A DNA stretch of 64,000 bases from Sulfitobacter aestuariivivens (GCF_014763045.1 NZ_JACTAG010000002.1:806001-870000); one strand, 5' to 3'. Shown: positions 1 through 9,218, numbered from the stretch's first letter. Numbers and translations are program-made. Notes: generated by a model from the letters alone, not told the origin.

Positions 1-214
1 GCTGATGAGTTAGAGTGTGCTTGGCCACCATTAAGTGGCAGCGGGCAATGGCAGGATGCGCCAGCCCAAGGTCTGTCACTGCACGGCTTTTGGAGGGCAC
101 AGCTTCAACGGCAACTTTGTCCCGCACACCCGCCACTCCCCCTTGCCCGAAAACCTAAACCTTGAGCCGCCTCGCCACCCCAGCTATTGGTCTCCTTCAA
201 CAGGAGCTTAGCCT
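1..214. other. Window edge and leader of aroC
   Basis: No gene is recognised here. One plus frame is open from the window edge to a stop near 163-165, so the tail of an upstream gene is possible, but the roughly 54 codons match nothing I know. The last bases hold an AGGAG Shine-Dalgarno sequence at 202-206, eight bases before the aroC ATG. Confidence 0.4.
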
Positions 215-1324
215 ATGTCCATCAACACCTTCGGCCATCTCTTCCGCGTGACCACCTGGGGCGAAAGCCACGGGCCCGCCCTTGGGGCCACCGTCGACGG
301 GTGCCCGCCCGGCGTGCCGATCACCGAAGACATGATCCAACACTGGATGGACAAGCGCAAACCGGGGCAGAACAAGTACACCACCCAGCGACGCGAGGCG
401 GACGCGGTCAAGATCCTGTCCGGCACCTTCGAAGGGGTGACCACCGGCACGCCCGTCCAGCTGATGATCGAAAACACCGATCAGCGGTCAAAGGACTACG
501 GTGACATCAAGGACAAGTTTCGCCCCGGCCACGCCGACATCACCTATTTCCAGAAATACGGCATCCGGGATTATCGCGGCGGCGGGCGATCCTCTGCGCG
601 TGAAACAGCTGCGCGGGTGGCGGCAGGCGGTCTGGCCCGCGAGGCGATCAAAGCCATCGCGCCTGACGTCCGGATCACCGGCTATATGGTTCAGATGGGC
701 CCGCACCGGATCGACCGGGATGCCTTTGACTGGGACCAGATCGAACAGAATCCTTTCTGGGTGCCGGATGCCAGGGCGGCAGACGACTGGGCCGGGTATC
801 TCGACGGGTTGCGCAAATCCGGTTCCTCCGTGGGGGCCATCATCGAGGTGACCGCGCGTGGTGTGCCTGCCGGGCTTGGCGCGCCGGTCTATGGGAAGCT
901 TGATACTGATCTGGCTGCCGCGATGATGTCGATCAACGCCGTCAAAGGTGTCGAGATCGGCGAAGGCATGTCTGTCGCCATGCTGACCGGAGAGCTCAAT
1001 GCGGACGAGATCTTTATGGGCAATGACGGCCAGCCCAAATTCTCGTCCAACCATGCGGGCGGCATTCTGGGCGGCATCAGCACCGGACAGGACATTGTCG
1101 TGCGCTTTGCTGTCAAACCAACCTCAAGCATCCTGACAACGCGCAAGACCATCACCAAATCTGGCGAAGAGACAGAAATCATCACCAAGGGCCGCCACGA
1201 CCCCTGCGTCGGTATCCGCGCCGTGCCCGTAGGCGAAGCGATGATGGCCTGTGTCATCCTCGACCACCTGCTGCTGCACCGCGGTCAGGTTGGTGAAAAT
1301 CAGGGCGTGATCGGCCGACCCTAA
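215..1324 (+). CDS. aroC: Chorismate synthase
   Basis: Last step of the shikimate pathway: converts 5-enolpyruvylshikimate 3-phosphate to chorismate with reduced FMN in the cytosol. The 369-residue length is normal for the family. Visible signatures are [10 protein letters not shown] near the N-terminus, the [18 protein letters not shown] block near residue 125 and [16 protein letters not shown] near residue 275. The start is supported by AGGAG eight bases upstream. Its TAA stop overlaps the TAG stop of the convergent dehydrogenase gene, leaving no room for a separate terminator between them. Identification is secure. Confidence 0.97.
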   Translation: MSINTFGHLFRVTTWGESHGPALGATVDGCPPGVPITEDMIQHWMDKRKPGQNKYTTQRREADAVKILSGTFEGVTTGTPVQLMIENTDQRSKDYGDIKDKFRPGHADITYFQKYGIRDYRGGGRSSARETAARVAAGGLAREAIKAIAPDVRITGYMVQMGPHRIDRDAFDWDQIEQNPFWVPDARAADDWAGYLDGLRKSGSSVGAIIEVTARGVPAGLGAPVYGKLDTDLAAAMMSINAVKGVEIGEGMSVAMLTGELNADEIFMGNDGQPKFSSNHAGGILGGISTGQDIVVRFAVKPTSSILTTRKTITKSGEETEIITKGRHDPCVGIRAVPVGEAMMACVILDHLLLHRGQVGENQGVIGRP

Positions 1325-2355
1325 CGGTTGAAATCCGTGATGACCGCTGTGCCCGGAGGTGTCGGGCCATCCATCGCACGCAATTCTGCGCTGGCCCCTG
1401 ACAGGGAAACTGTGCGGGCGACCATGGGCGCGATGTCGACCTGCCCGCGCTCGATCATGTCCAGCAACGTGGGATATTTCCATGACGGCATCCCGCGCGT
1501 CCCGTAAAACGCCAGTTGCTTGGTATAAATCGCCCGCATGTTGACCTGCATCATCCCGTCGCCTGATGGCATCCCGACATGCACATGGCGTCCCAAAGTG
1601 GCCAGACACTCGACCGACGCATTCGTGGTCGCCGCAATGCCAAGTGCTTCGATCGACACCTGCGCGCCACCGCCGGTGATGTCGCGAATGGCCGCAGCGG
1701 CATCAACCTCGGCCGCGTTCACCACGGCATCCGCACCATGGGCGGTGGCGTGGGTCAGCTTTTCGGCCACGATGTCCACCACGACGACCCGCGCGCCCAG
1801 CATCTTGGCCAGCAAGAGAACTGCCAACCCGATGCCCCCCGTTCCATGCACCGCAACCCATTCACCCGCCTGCACCGCAGCCCTGTCTGTCAGCGCATGC
1901 CACGCAGTTGTTACCCGGCATCCCAGACCCGCTGCCAAGGCAGGTGCGATCCCATCCGGCAGGGCAACAAGATTGTGATCAAACGGCACGCCCACATATT
2001 GCGCATAGGCCCCCGGCCAACCGAACCCCGGGACGATCTGATCCGCACAGGTGTTGGATACGCCGGTTCGGCACGCCGGGCATGTCCCGCATCCCAGAAT
2101 GAACGGCGCGATCAGCCGGTCACCGACCTTGTGCGTGGCCTTCGGGCCCGCCTCCACCACTGTGCCACAATATTCATGCCCCAGGATCGAGCCGTTTTCG
2201 ATCTTGGGATGTTTGCCGGTCCAGCCGTGGTGATCTGAGCGGCAGATGCCGCAGGCAGCGACCTCCAATACCACGCCGGTGTCCGGGCACGCCGGATCCT
2301 CGACCGTTTCAATGGCAAGATCCGCGTTGAAGTCCCGGACGACGGCTGCGCGCAT
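1321..2355 (-). CDS. Zinc-dependent alcohol dehydrogenase family protein
   Basis: Medium-chain dehydrogenase/reductase of 344 residues. The N-terminal GroES-like half has the catalytic zinc ligands in [11 protein letters not shown] and GHEYCG, and the structural zinc site C-x2-C-x2-C-x7-C ([16 protein letters not shown]) near residue 95. The Rossmann half carries the NAD(P)-binding GTGGIG. I chose the MRAAVV start because family members begin like this; an upstream in-frame ATG would add 16 unrelated residues. The substrate is unknown; similar proteins oxidise primary or secondary alcohols. It shares overlapping stop codons with aroC. Confidence 0.88.
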   Translation of the reverse strand: MRAAVVRDFNADLAIETVEDPACPDTGVVLEVAACGICRSDHHGWTGKHPKIENGSILGHEYCGTVVEAGPKATHKVGDRLIAPFILGCGTCPACRTGVSNTCADQIVPGFGWPGAYAQYVGVPFDHNLVALPDGIAPALAAGLGCRVTTAWHALTDRAAVQAGEWVAVHGTGGIGLAVLLLAKMLGARVVVVDIVAEKLTHATAHGADAVVNAAEVDAAAAIRDITGGGAQVSIEALGIAATTNASVECLATLGRHVHVGMPSGDGMMQVNMRAIYTKQLAFYGTRGMPSWKYPTLLDMIERGQVDIAPMVARTVSLSGASAELRAMDGPTPPGTAVITDFNR

Positions 2356-2458
2356 TACTTTCTCCGATCTGGTGCACCGGATGGGCCCCTGCCCACCGAT
2401 CATTCCGATCTATCCCGGCATAGACGCACTCTGTTGTAAAGGCTTCACTCCAGCGCCA

Positions 2459-3043
2459 TCAGCGCGCGGCGCGGTCCAGAATATCGGCCACGCCCTCCAC
2501 GCTCTGCTCCAGGATACCCATCGGCAAACGCGACCGTGCGAGCATGCGAAGACCGATGTATTGCGTCAGCAACGTGTTGGCGAGCCTCAGGCGGTCACCG
2601 GGCGCGATGCCCTCGATATCGGCAATCGCCGCCTCAATGCCCTGTTGCAGCTTGGCCAGTCCACCGTGCACAGCACTGGCGATTTCGACGTCATCCGCGG
2701 CTGCACTGCTTGCCGCCGTACACAAAAGACAGCCTCGATGATCGCCCGCAGCAACCGCCGCGACCAATCCGCCAAAAAGCGCAAGGACACGTGTGCGACC
2801 ATCGCCATTCGCAGGATCTGTCAGCATCGCGACACCCGCATCGACCTGCGCGCTCTCGTAGCGGTCGAGCACCAACAAAAACAGCGACTTCTTGTCCTTG
2901 AACGCCTTATAGAGGCTGCCGCGCGTCAAACCCATACCATCCAGAAGATCAGGCAGCGATGCATCCTGATAGCCGTGCTGCCAGAACACCTGCATCGCGC
3001 GTTCAAGCGCTTCATCTGTATCAAACTCACGTGGGCGGGCCAT
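2459..3043 (-). CDS. TetR/AcrR family transcriptional regulator
   Basis: A 194-residue repressor-type protein. An N-terminal TetR helix-turn-helix (residues about 5-50, with the typical LTRGSLYKAFKDKKSLF recognition region) is followed by an all-helical ligand domain containing the CLLCTA segment common in this subfamily. The start at MARPREF is preferred over an upstream ATG because it fits family N-termini. The gene diverges from the DM13 protein gene. Its own promoter contains a palindromic half-site pair in the spacer, suggesting autoregulation. The ligand is unknown. Confidence 0.85.
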   Translation of the reverse strand: MARPREFDTDEALERAMQVFWQHGYQDASLPDLLDGMGLTRGSLYKAFKDKKSLFLLVLDRYESAQVDAGVAMLTDPANGDGRTRVLALFGGLVAAVAAGDHRGCLLCTAASSAAADDVEIASAVHGGLAKLQQGIEAAIADIEGIAPGDRLRLANTLLTQYIGLRMLARSRLPMGILEQSVEGVADILDRAAR

Positions 3044-3066
3044 GACGACTCCCTTACTGTGCTCTC

Positions 3067-3095
3067 TATATAGTTCGGAACCGATTGTTACACAA
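3067..3095 (-). promoter_or_regulatory. Probable TetR-gene promoter with embedded operator
   Basis: Read on the minus strand: TTGTGT (3090-3095), a 17-base spacer, then TATATA (3067-3072), a good sigma-70-like pair 24 bases before the regulator ATG. Inside the spacer lies TCGG-AA-CCGA (3075-3084), an inverted pair positioned where a repressor would block RNA polymerase. The promoter elements are seen directly; binding by the adjacent TetR protein is inference. Confidence 0.45.
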
Positions 3096-3182
3096 CTCAC
3101 GCAAGCGTGTTTTGCGCGGAGCGGATTTTTGGCCTAGCTTGATTGTAGACCAACAAGTTCCCAACCCAGCAAAGGCACCACC

Positions 3183-3563
3183 ATGAAACATCTCTTCGCA
3201 GTTCTCCTCGGCATCGCCCTCGTCTTCAGCGGCGTCTCCCGCGCGCTGGCTGATACATCCGGCACCTTTGTCGGCGCCTCAAACCACATCACCACCGGTG
3301 AGGTGACCGTGACCAAAAATGCCGACGGTACGCATACCGTCACACTGGCCAGCAACTTTTCTCTTGATGGCGCGCCAGACCCCTGGGTTGGCTTCGGCAA
3401 GGACGGCGCCTTCGCCCCCGACACCAATCTGGGCAAACTCCAGTCTAACACCGGTGCGCAAAGCTATACCGTCCCCGCCGGGATTGATCCGGCCAACTTC
3501 AACGAAATCTACATCTTCTGCGTGAAATTCAACGTCCCCCTGGGCGTCGCCCAGATCAACTGA
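3183..3563 (+). CDS. Secreted DM13-domain protein
   Basis: A 126-residue protein with a clear Sec signal peptide (KHLF then a hydrophobic stretch, cleavage expected after SRALA near residue 23), so probably periplasmic. The rest matches the DM13 fold: SGTFVGASNH at the start, a beta-rich centre with NFSLDGAPDPWVGFG, then GAQSYTVP and IYIFCVKFNVPLGVAQ, where the conserved cysteine of DM13 domains lies. DM13 domains are proposed to act in redox or electron-transfer roles; the function here is not known. It diverges from the TetR gene, which may control it. Confidence 0.75.
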   Translation: MKHLFAVLLGIALVFSGVSRALADTSGTFVGASNHITTGEVTVTKNADGTHTVTLASNFSLDGAPDPWVGFGKDGAFAPDTNLGKLQSNTGAQSYTVPAGIDPANFNEIYIFCVKFNVPLGVAQIN

Positions 3564-3607
3564 CACGGTCTCTTGCACTTTCGATCTGGCGGGCGCATCA
3601 CACCGTC

Positions 3608-4576
3608 ATGCCAGATCGGATGACACAACACCGTCCCGGCCGCGCCATCGCTCTCAAGCTTGGCGCGGTTTTCCTTTTCATGGTGATGGCAGCCCTGATC
3701 AAGGCCGCCTCGGACGAGGTGCCAGCCGGTCAGGCCGTATTCTTCCGATCACTCTTTGCGATACCAATCATCATGGGCTGGCTCTGGCGCACGGGGCATC
3801 TGCACGACGGGCTGATCCCCAACAACCTGGCTGGACATGTCTGGCGCGGGCTGTTCGGAACGACGGCCATGGCCCTGACATTTGCCGGGCTCGCCCTGCT
3901 ACCGCTGCCCGAGGTGACAGCCATCGGATATGCAACACCGATGTTTACCGTGATCCTGGCCGCGCTGCTGTTGGGTGAACGGGTTCGAATCTTTCGCCTG
4001 TCGGCGGTCGCGCTTGGCCTGATCGGGGTCATGATCGTGATCGCACCGCGCCTGTCCCCCGGGGCCGGGTATTCGGATGCCGCCACCATCGGCGCGCTGA
4101 TGATTCTTGTTGCCGCACTGCTGCGCGCGCTGGTCCAGATCCACGTCCGCCGACTGGTGCAGACAGAAACCACCTCGGCCATCGTCTTTTACTTTTCCAT
4201 GACGGCAACGGTCTTGTCGCTGATCACCCTGCCGCTGGGCCTGTTCATCCCGGTCCTTGCCTGGACCTATCCCGGCATGTCCGTGCTTTGGCTGGTGATC
4301 GCGGCGGGCCTGATCGGCGGCGTTGCGCAAATCATGGTCACCTCGTCCTACCGCTTCGGTTCTGCTTCCATGCTGGCGCCTTTTGATTATGCCTCAATGA
4401 TCTTTGCCGCCGCCATCGGCTGGTTTGTGTTCAGCGAAGCCCCCACCCTCAACATGCTGGCCGGTGCCGCGCTGGTCATTGCAGGCGGCATCCTGATCAT
4501 TTGGCGCGAGCGTCAATTGGGCTTGGATCGCAGCAAATCTAAAGGCAAAGTGCCCCCCGACGGCACCCCCGGCTAA
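3608..4576 (+). CDS. DMT superfamily (EamA-type) transporter
   Basis: A 322-residue inner-membrane protein with about ten hydrophobic segments arranged as two EamA repeats, the normal size for drug/metabolite exporters. The second repeat ends in GAALVIAGGILIIWRER, followed by a charged cytosolic tail. The gene starts 45 bases after the DM13 gene and ends 11 bases before cobO, so the three could be one transcript. The substrate cannot be read from sequence. Confidence 0.85.
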   Translation: MPDRMTQHRPGRAIALKLGAVFLFMVMAALIKAASDEVPAGQAVFFRSLFAIPIIMGWLWRTGHLHDGLIPNNLAGHVWRGLFGTTAMALTFAGLALLPLPEVTAIGYATPMFTVILAALLLGERVRIFRLSAVALGLIGVMIVIAPRLSPGAGYSDAATIGALMILVAALLRALVQIHVRRLVQTETTSAIVFYFSMTATVLSLITLPLGLFIPVLAWTYPGMSVLWLVIAAGLIGGVAQIMVTSSYRFGSASMLAPFDYASMIFAAAIGWFVFSEAPTLNMLAGAALVIAGGILIIWRERQLGLDRSKSKGKVPPDGTPG

Positions 4577-4587
4577 AGGAGCCCCCC

Positions 4588-5187
4588 ATGTCAGACGCAG
4601 CAGACCACAAACAAAAAATGCAGGAACGTCAGGCGAAACAGCGCGCGCGCGTGGCTGAATTGCAGGATCCTGAAAAAGGTCTGGTGCTGGTGCACACCGG
4701 CGCAGGCAAGGGCAAATCATCTTCCGCCTTTGGCGTGGTCGTGCGCGCGCTGGGATGGAAGCAAAAGGTCGGCGTTGTCCAGTTCATCAAGGGCAAATGG
4801 AAAACCGGTGAACGGCAGTTCTTTGACCGTCTGGGTGAGGTGACATGGCACACCATGGGCGAAGGCTTTACCTGGGATACACAAGACAAGGACCGCGATA
4901 TCGCAGCCGCACAGGCCGCTTTTGGCAAGGCCCGCGAGATGATGGAAAGCGGCGACTACGATCTGATCGTGCTGGACGAGATCAACATCGCGATGCGCTA
5001 TGAATACCTGTCAGTCGATGAGGTGATTACTGGTCTGGATGCCCGCGATTCCCGCACAGGCGTGATCCTGACCGGACGCGACGCCAAACCAGCCCTTTGC
5101 GAATACGCCGATCTGGTAACCGAAATGTCCGAGGTCAAGCACCCCTTCAAGGCCGGCATCAAAGCCCAGCGCGGCGTGGATTACTGA
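4588..5187 (+). CDS. cobO: Cob(I)yrinic acid a,c-diamide adenosyltransferase
   Basis: A 199-residue CobO/BtuR-type enzyme that adds the 5'-deoxyadenosyl group to reduced corrinoid with ATP. The P-loop is GAGKGKSSSA near residue 38; the conserved LDEINIAMRYEY and the C-terminal KHPFKAGIKAQRGVDY block are present. The protein ends at the usual position. It converges on the cyclase gene with three bases between stops. The window also encodes two cobalamin-domain regulators around ppsR, so adenosylcobalamin supply is relevant to the phototrophy genes, though physical linkage is loose. Confidence 0.95.
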   Translation: MSDAADHKQKMQERQAKQRARVAELQDPEKGLVLVHTGAGKGKSSSAFGVVVRALGWKQKVGVVQFIKGKWKTGERQFFDRLGEVTWHTMGEGFTWDTQDKDRDIAAAQAAFGKAREMMESGDYDLIVLDEINIAMRYEYLSVDEVITGLDARDSRTGVILTGRDAKPALCEYADLVTEMSEVKHPFKAGIKAQRGVDY

Positions 5188-5190
5188 CTT

Positions 5191-6747
5191 TCATTTTTGC
5201 GGCTGTGCTGCGGCCAGCGCGTCTCGGATCGCTTGCCTGACACGCGCGCGCGCAGCGGCATCTAGCCCGTCAAGGTTCAGGGTCAGCTTCTCGTTTTCTT
5301 CGGCCGCGATCACGGGGGATTCTTCGGACGCGGCATGGCTTGTCACGCTGTAGGGCACCACCTGACGCGCGATTCCCTTAAACCGGACCGGCTCCAGCGG
5401 CTCCGCTTCGACCATGTCGCGCACATGGGCATAGGTCTCGAAACTCAGTACGATACCGCCGGGTTCTGCGATGCTTTCCAATCGTGCGGCCAGGTTCGCC
5501 TCGGCGCCGATAATGGTGTAATCCATGCGCTCGTCCGACCCGAAGTTGCCGACGTTGCAGTACCCGGTGTTGATCCCCATGCGGGCCTGAAAGGGCCGCT
5601 CGATCCCGCGCTGTCGCCAGTGTTCTGCCAGATCACCAAGCCGTTTTTGCATGTCCAATGCCATAAGCACACAGGCGCGCGCGTCTTCGCGGGTGCCATT
5701 GGTGGTCGGATCACCGAAAAAAGCAACAATCGCATCGCCAATGAACTTGTCGATCGTCGCCCCATGGGTGGCCGCGATCCGCGCCATCTCTGTGAAGTAT
5801 TCGTTCAGAAGCTCCGTCAGCTCTTCTGGCTGCATCCGTTCTGTCGTATCGGTGAAATCCTTGATGTCGGAAAAAAACACCGTCAGCTTTTTGCGCTCGG
5901 TCGAGATTGACCCATCCCGCTCGCCCGAAAAAATTGATTTGTATATCTGCGGCGATAGATACTTTGAAATCTTCAACGAAATGTCGGCCAGAAAGGCGTT
6001 GTTGGCAGCCAGTTCGTCATTCATCCGGCTAAAGCTCCCCGCAAGCCGGTATTGAACGGCAGCAAAGACCAGACCAAACCCACCCGCAGCCGCGATGTAG
6101 ATCAACAGCCACTTGAACGACAGCAGGTTCAGCGTGACAGGTTGATGGACTTGCACAGCTTGAATGGCCCGTACATCACCGACCTTCCAATCCGTTCTGG
6201 CGCTTTTGGGGTGGCTGTTGTGGCAATCAACACATGTTCCTGACATGATAACCGGCGTCGCGAGGGTGATCTGGCGATCCCAGACACTGCCCTCCGACTG
6301 GATCAACTGCGTCGGGGCGCCTGGGCCGCTGCGGAAAATGCTTAACGCTTCGCTCTCGAAGGGGGTCATGTTGTGCGGCGGGCGATCCGTGAACGGATAA
6401 TCCGACACGAAACGGTACCGAATATCACCCTCGGCATTGCCAATCTCAGCGCCCAATTCAAGTGACAGCGTCGCCGGGATGGGAATTGCGCCCGGTACAT
6501 CCCGATAATTATGCAAGGCTTGAGTTTGCCCATTGGTGCTGATCACACGTCCGACGATATTGCTCGCGTAGTAAGACCGCACGTTGCTGATCACGCTGTT
6601 AAGGGTCGCGGCCTGCCGCCTCAGGTTTTCATCCGACAGATTCTTGAGATCGAACCATACGGCCGTCACCAATCCAACAATTGCCGCAAAAACTGCAATA
6701 ATCAGCCAATAGGGCCGCTTGAGAAAAAAGTGTCCCAAACGGGACAT
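5191..6747 (-). CDS. Membrane adenylate/guanylate cyclase with CxxCH heme-type sensor domain
   Basis: A 518-residue protein. A first membrane segment (about 13-31) leads to a periplasmic region resembling the DUF3365/Tll0287-like sensor, with the c-type heme motif CVDCH at 172-176. A second membrane segment (about 209-230) and short linker lead to a class III nucleotidyl cyclase domain (about 285-470) with the metal aspartate in FFSDIKDFTD and the second in GDAIVAFFGDP. Class III enzymes make cAMP or cGMP. I infer that a redox or gas signal at the heme controls cyclic nucleotide output. The start at MSRLGHF puts the membrane segment in the right place. Confidence 0.85.
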   Translation of the reverse strand: MSRLGHFFLKRPYWLIIAVFAAIVGLVTAVWFDLKNLSDENLRRQAATLNSVISNVRSYYASNIVGRVISTNGQTQALHNYRDVPGAIPIPATLSLELGAEIGNAEGDIRYRFVSDYPFTDRPPHNMTPFESEALSIFRSGPGAPTQLIQSEGSVWDRQITLATPVIMSGTCVDCHNSHPKSARTDWKVGDVRAIQAVQVHQPVTLNLLSFKWLLIYIAAAGGFGLVFAAVQYRLAGSFSRMNDELAANNAFLADISLKISKYLSPQIYKSIFSGERDGSISTERKKLTVFFSDIKDFTDTTERMQPEELTELLNEYFTEMARIAATHGATIDKFIGDAIVAFFGDPTTNGTREDARACVLMALDMQKRLGDLAEHWRQRGIERPFQARMGINTGYCNVGNFGSDERMDYTIIGAEANLAARLESIAEPGGIVLSFETYAHVRDMVEAEPLEPVRFKGIARQVVPYSVTSHAASEESPVIAAEENEKLTLNLDGLDAAARARVRQAIRDALAAAQPQK

Positions 6748-6902
6748 GAGCCATACTCCAAATATCGAACAGGGCGGCGCGCGCACCTGTCCCGGACCAC
6801 TCTAACCGCAAAAGCCCCTGCGACAATCCGCATTCTCGCGCTGGTGCTTGCGCGTTCTGTGTGTAGGCTGCCGAAGCAGAGGATCTGAGAGGTATTCCGG
6901 TC

Positions 6903-7661
6903 ATGACACAAAAAGTTGCCCTCGTTACAGGCGCCGCGCGGGGCATCGGATTGGCCACTGCAAAGCTCTTTATCGAACACGGTTGGCTGGTGGCCGCGCT
7001 GGACCGCGACACCGACGCGCTGAAAGATGCCCTCGCGACCCTTGGCCAAAGCGCCAGCGGCTTTGACTATGATGTCTCAAATCCCAACGACGTGGAGCGC
7101 GCCCTTCCGGACGTACTTGCCCGCTTTGGGCGTATCGACGCGCTGGTGAACAATGCAGGGGTCGCCGATTTCGGCCCCATCGAAGAAACCGATTTCGCCC
7201 GCTGGCGGCGCGTGATGGAGACAAATCTCGATGGCGTCTTCCTGATGTCACAGGCCGCAACCGCCGCGCTGAAGGACACCAAGGGGGCGATCGTGAACAT
7301 CGCCTCAATCTCTGGTCTGCGCGCCTCGACGCTGCGGGTGGCCTATGGCACCTCCAAGGCGGCTGTGATCCAGCTGACCAAACAACAGGCCGCCGAACTT
7401 GGCGAATTCCGCATCCGCGCCAACTGCGTCTGCCCCGGCCCCGTGCGCACCAAACTGGCAATGGCGGTGCACACCCAGGATATCATCGACGCCTACCATG
7501 ATGCGATTCCGTTGAACCGATATGGGTCGGAACAGGAAATTGCCGAGGTGATCGTGTTCCTGTGCTCTGAAAAGGCAAGCTATGTGACAGGGCAGGTGAT
7601 CGCCTCGGACGGTGGGTTTGAAAGTACGGGCGTCGGACTGCCGGCGTTGCGGCAGTCGTAA
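6903..7661 (+). CDS. SDR family NAD(P)-dependent oxidoreductase
   Basis: A 252-residue classical short-chain dehydrogenase. It shows the cofactor loop TGAARGIG near residue 9, NNAGVAD near residue 84, the catalytic serine in IASISG and the YGTSK (Y-x3-K) active site near residue 150. The PG motif and the C-terminal GQVIASDGG are typical. It diverges from the cyclase gene and ends two bases from the convergent gene. The substrate is unknown. Confidence 0.9.
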   Translation: MTQKVALVTGAARGIGLATAKLFIEHGWLVAALDRDTDALKDALATLGQSASGFDYDVSNPNDVERALPDVLARFGRIDALVNNAGVADFGPIEETDFARWRRVMETNLDGVFLMSQAATAALKDTKGAIVNIASISGLRASTLRVAYGTSKAAVIQLTKQQAAELGEFRIRANCVCPGPVRTKLAMAVHTQDIIDAYHDAIPLNRYGSEQEIAEVIVFLCSEKASYVTGQVIASDGGFESTGVGLPALRQS

Positions 7662-7663
7662 GA

Positions 7664-8113
7664 TCAGTCGGCAGCCGATTTCCAATCGCCCTCGCGGTTC
7701 CACCAGCGGTGCGGGTTCTGACTGTCGTCCAGCCCCTTGCCAGCACTGCGCAGCACCTCCTGTACGGTTATCACGGGCTCGTAATATGCGTGTACCTCGT
7801 AGATCGCCTCTATCACTGCTGTCAAAAGCTGTGGATCACGCGGCAGAAAGAACCGCATCTCATCCACACCGGGCCGCTTTCGAACGCCTTCCTCTGCCCC
7901 GGTGGGCGTCCCCTCGCGCGGACGATAATATTCATGGCCCGAAGGCGCACGGTATCCGTTCTGGTCGGTTTTTCCGTGCTGCAGCGGGTCAAGCACGCGC
8001 ACGGCATCGAATATCCTGTCGATGTCTTCGGCGGGGGCTTGAAAACTGACAAGCCAATGCGGCTCCATCACAATGGGCAGCGTGTCGAAAACGGTCTGGG
8101 TGATGTGGTTCAT
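7664..8113 (-). CDS. NIF3/YqfO-type PII-like domain protein
   Basis: A 149-residue cytosolic protein without membrane segments. The second half resembles the PII/CutA-like insert of NIF3/YqfO proteins: a run ending in VDEMRFFLP, then a helix, and HAYYEPVI in the place of the usual HPYEEP. Free-standing versions are usually annotated as hypothetical; a metal- or nucleotide-sensing role is possible but unproven. It lies downstream of ilvE on the same strand, separated by a strong inverted repeat, and converges on the SDR gene. Confidence 0.5.
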   Translation of the reverse strand: MNHITQTVFDTLPIVMEPHWLVSFQAPAEDIDRIFDAVRVLDPLQHGKTDQNGYRAPSGHEYYRPREGTPTGAEEGVRKRPGVDEMRFFLPRDPQLLTAVIEAIYEVHAYYEPVITVQEVLRSAGKGLDDSQNPHRWWNREGDWKSAAD

Positions 8114-8150
8114 GGGGCGTCCTCTGATGTGTATAGGACGCCAGTATCAG

Positions 8151-8182
8151 ATCTCTCCTGACACATGTGTGTCAGGAGAGAT
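8151..8182. repeat. Perfect 14-bp inverted repeat with 4-base loop
   Basis: ATCTCTCCTGACAC at 8151-8164 pairs perfectly with GTGTCAGGAGAGAT at 8169-8182 around an ATGT loop. It lies between ilvE and the next minus-strand gene. A T-rich run (TGTATTTTCTT) follows on the plus side only, so as an intrinsic terminator it faces plus-strand transcripts. For ilvE it may instead be a 3'-end-protecting hairpin. Confidence 0.7.
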
Positions 8183-8199
8183 TGTATTTTCTTGGAATG

Positions 8200-9069
8200 T
8201 TAAGCCCGCACCAGCTTCTCATAGCTGTCAGAGATATCCCGCGTCAGCGCACCGACTTCAAAGTTAAAGTCCCCGATCTGGCCTACCGGTGTGACCTCAG
8301 CCGCCGTCCCGGTCAGCCAGCACTGCTCAAACCCCTCAAGCTCTTCTGGCATGATATGACGCTCGTGCACCTTGATCTGCTTTTCTTTGAGCATCCCGAC
8401 AACGGTTTGCCGGGTGATGCCATTGAGAAAGCAATCAGGGTCGGGCGTATGCACTTCGCCGTCCTTGACGAAAAAAATGTTGGCACCTGTGGCCTCGGCC
8501 ACATAGCCGCGATAATCGAACATCATGGCGTCTGAGCAACCTTTGGCCTCCGCCGCGTGCTTGGACATGGTGCAGATCATGTAAAGGCCCGCCGCCTTGG
8601 CATGACTTGGAATGGTCTCGGGGCTGGGGCGCTTCCACTTTGAGATATCCAGCTTGGCGCCTTTCATCTTGGCATCCCCGTAATAGGCGCCCCATTCCCA
8701 GGCGGCGATGGCCAGTCGCACCGGGTTCTTGGCAGACGCCACGCCCATGTCCTCACCCGCACCACGCCAGGCAATGGCACGCACATAGGCGTCCTGCAGA
8801 CCAGAGGCTTGCAGCACCTCGATTTTTGCCGCCTCGATTTCATCCACGGTGTAGGGAATCGTAAAATCAATCATCTCGGCAGAGCGCTTGAGCCGCTCGG
8901 AATGTTCGCGGCTCTTGAAGATCTTGCCGTTGTACGCGCGCTCGCCTTCGAACACAGAGGACGCGTAATGCATCGCATGGGTCAGAATATGCACATTGGC
9001 GTCGCGCCAATCGATCATCTTGCCATCCATCCAGATGTGCCCGTCCCGGTCGCTGTATGATCCCGCCAT
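8200..9069 (-). CDS. ilvE: Branched-chain amino acid aminotransferase
   Basis: A 289-residue fold-type IV PLP aminotransferase interconverting branched-chain amino acids and 2-oxoacids. The Schiff-base lysine is K158 in SHAKAAGLYM; the conserved EATGANIFFV and the GITRQTVV segment follow, and the N-terminal HYASSVFEGERAY substrate region is intact. Length and start are typical. It diverges from petP, and the 150-base gap must hold both promoters. Confidence 0.95.
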   Translation of the reverse strand: MAGSYSDRDGHIWMDGKMIDWRDANVHILTHAMHYASSVFEGERAYNGKIFKSREHSERLKRSAEMIDFTIPYTVDEIEAAKIEVLQASGLQDAYVRAIAWRGAGEDMGVASAKNPVRLAIAAWEWGAYYGDAKMKGAKLDISKWKRPSPETIPSHAKAAGLYMICTMSKHAAEAKGCSDAMMFDYRGYVAEATGANIFFVKDGEVHTPDPDCFLNGITRQTVVGMLKEKQIKVHERHIMPEELEGFEQCWLTGTAAEVTPVGQIGDFNFEVGALTRDISDSYEKLVRA

Positions 9070-9109
9070 GGTGTCTCTCCGCCATATTACCGAATGTTGC
9101 GCGTATTGG

Positions 9110-9122
9110 GTCCGATACGGAC
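9110..9122. promoter_or_regulatory. Candidate operator between ilvE and petP
   Basis: GTCCG-ATA-CGGAC is a perfect 5-bp inverted pair in the divergent ilvE/petP promoter region, with a TTGCGCAA palindrome just after it at 9129-9136. MarR proteins such as PetP often bind such sites near their own promoter. That this is the PetP operator is a guess from position. Confidence 0.25.
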
Positions 9123-9218
9123 ATATAGTTGCGCAAAGCTGGCGTTTCGCTATCCTTTCACTCTTGGAATGTCAACAACACTGACATACCTTCAATCCAA
9201 CTAGGCATGAGGTACTCC

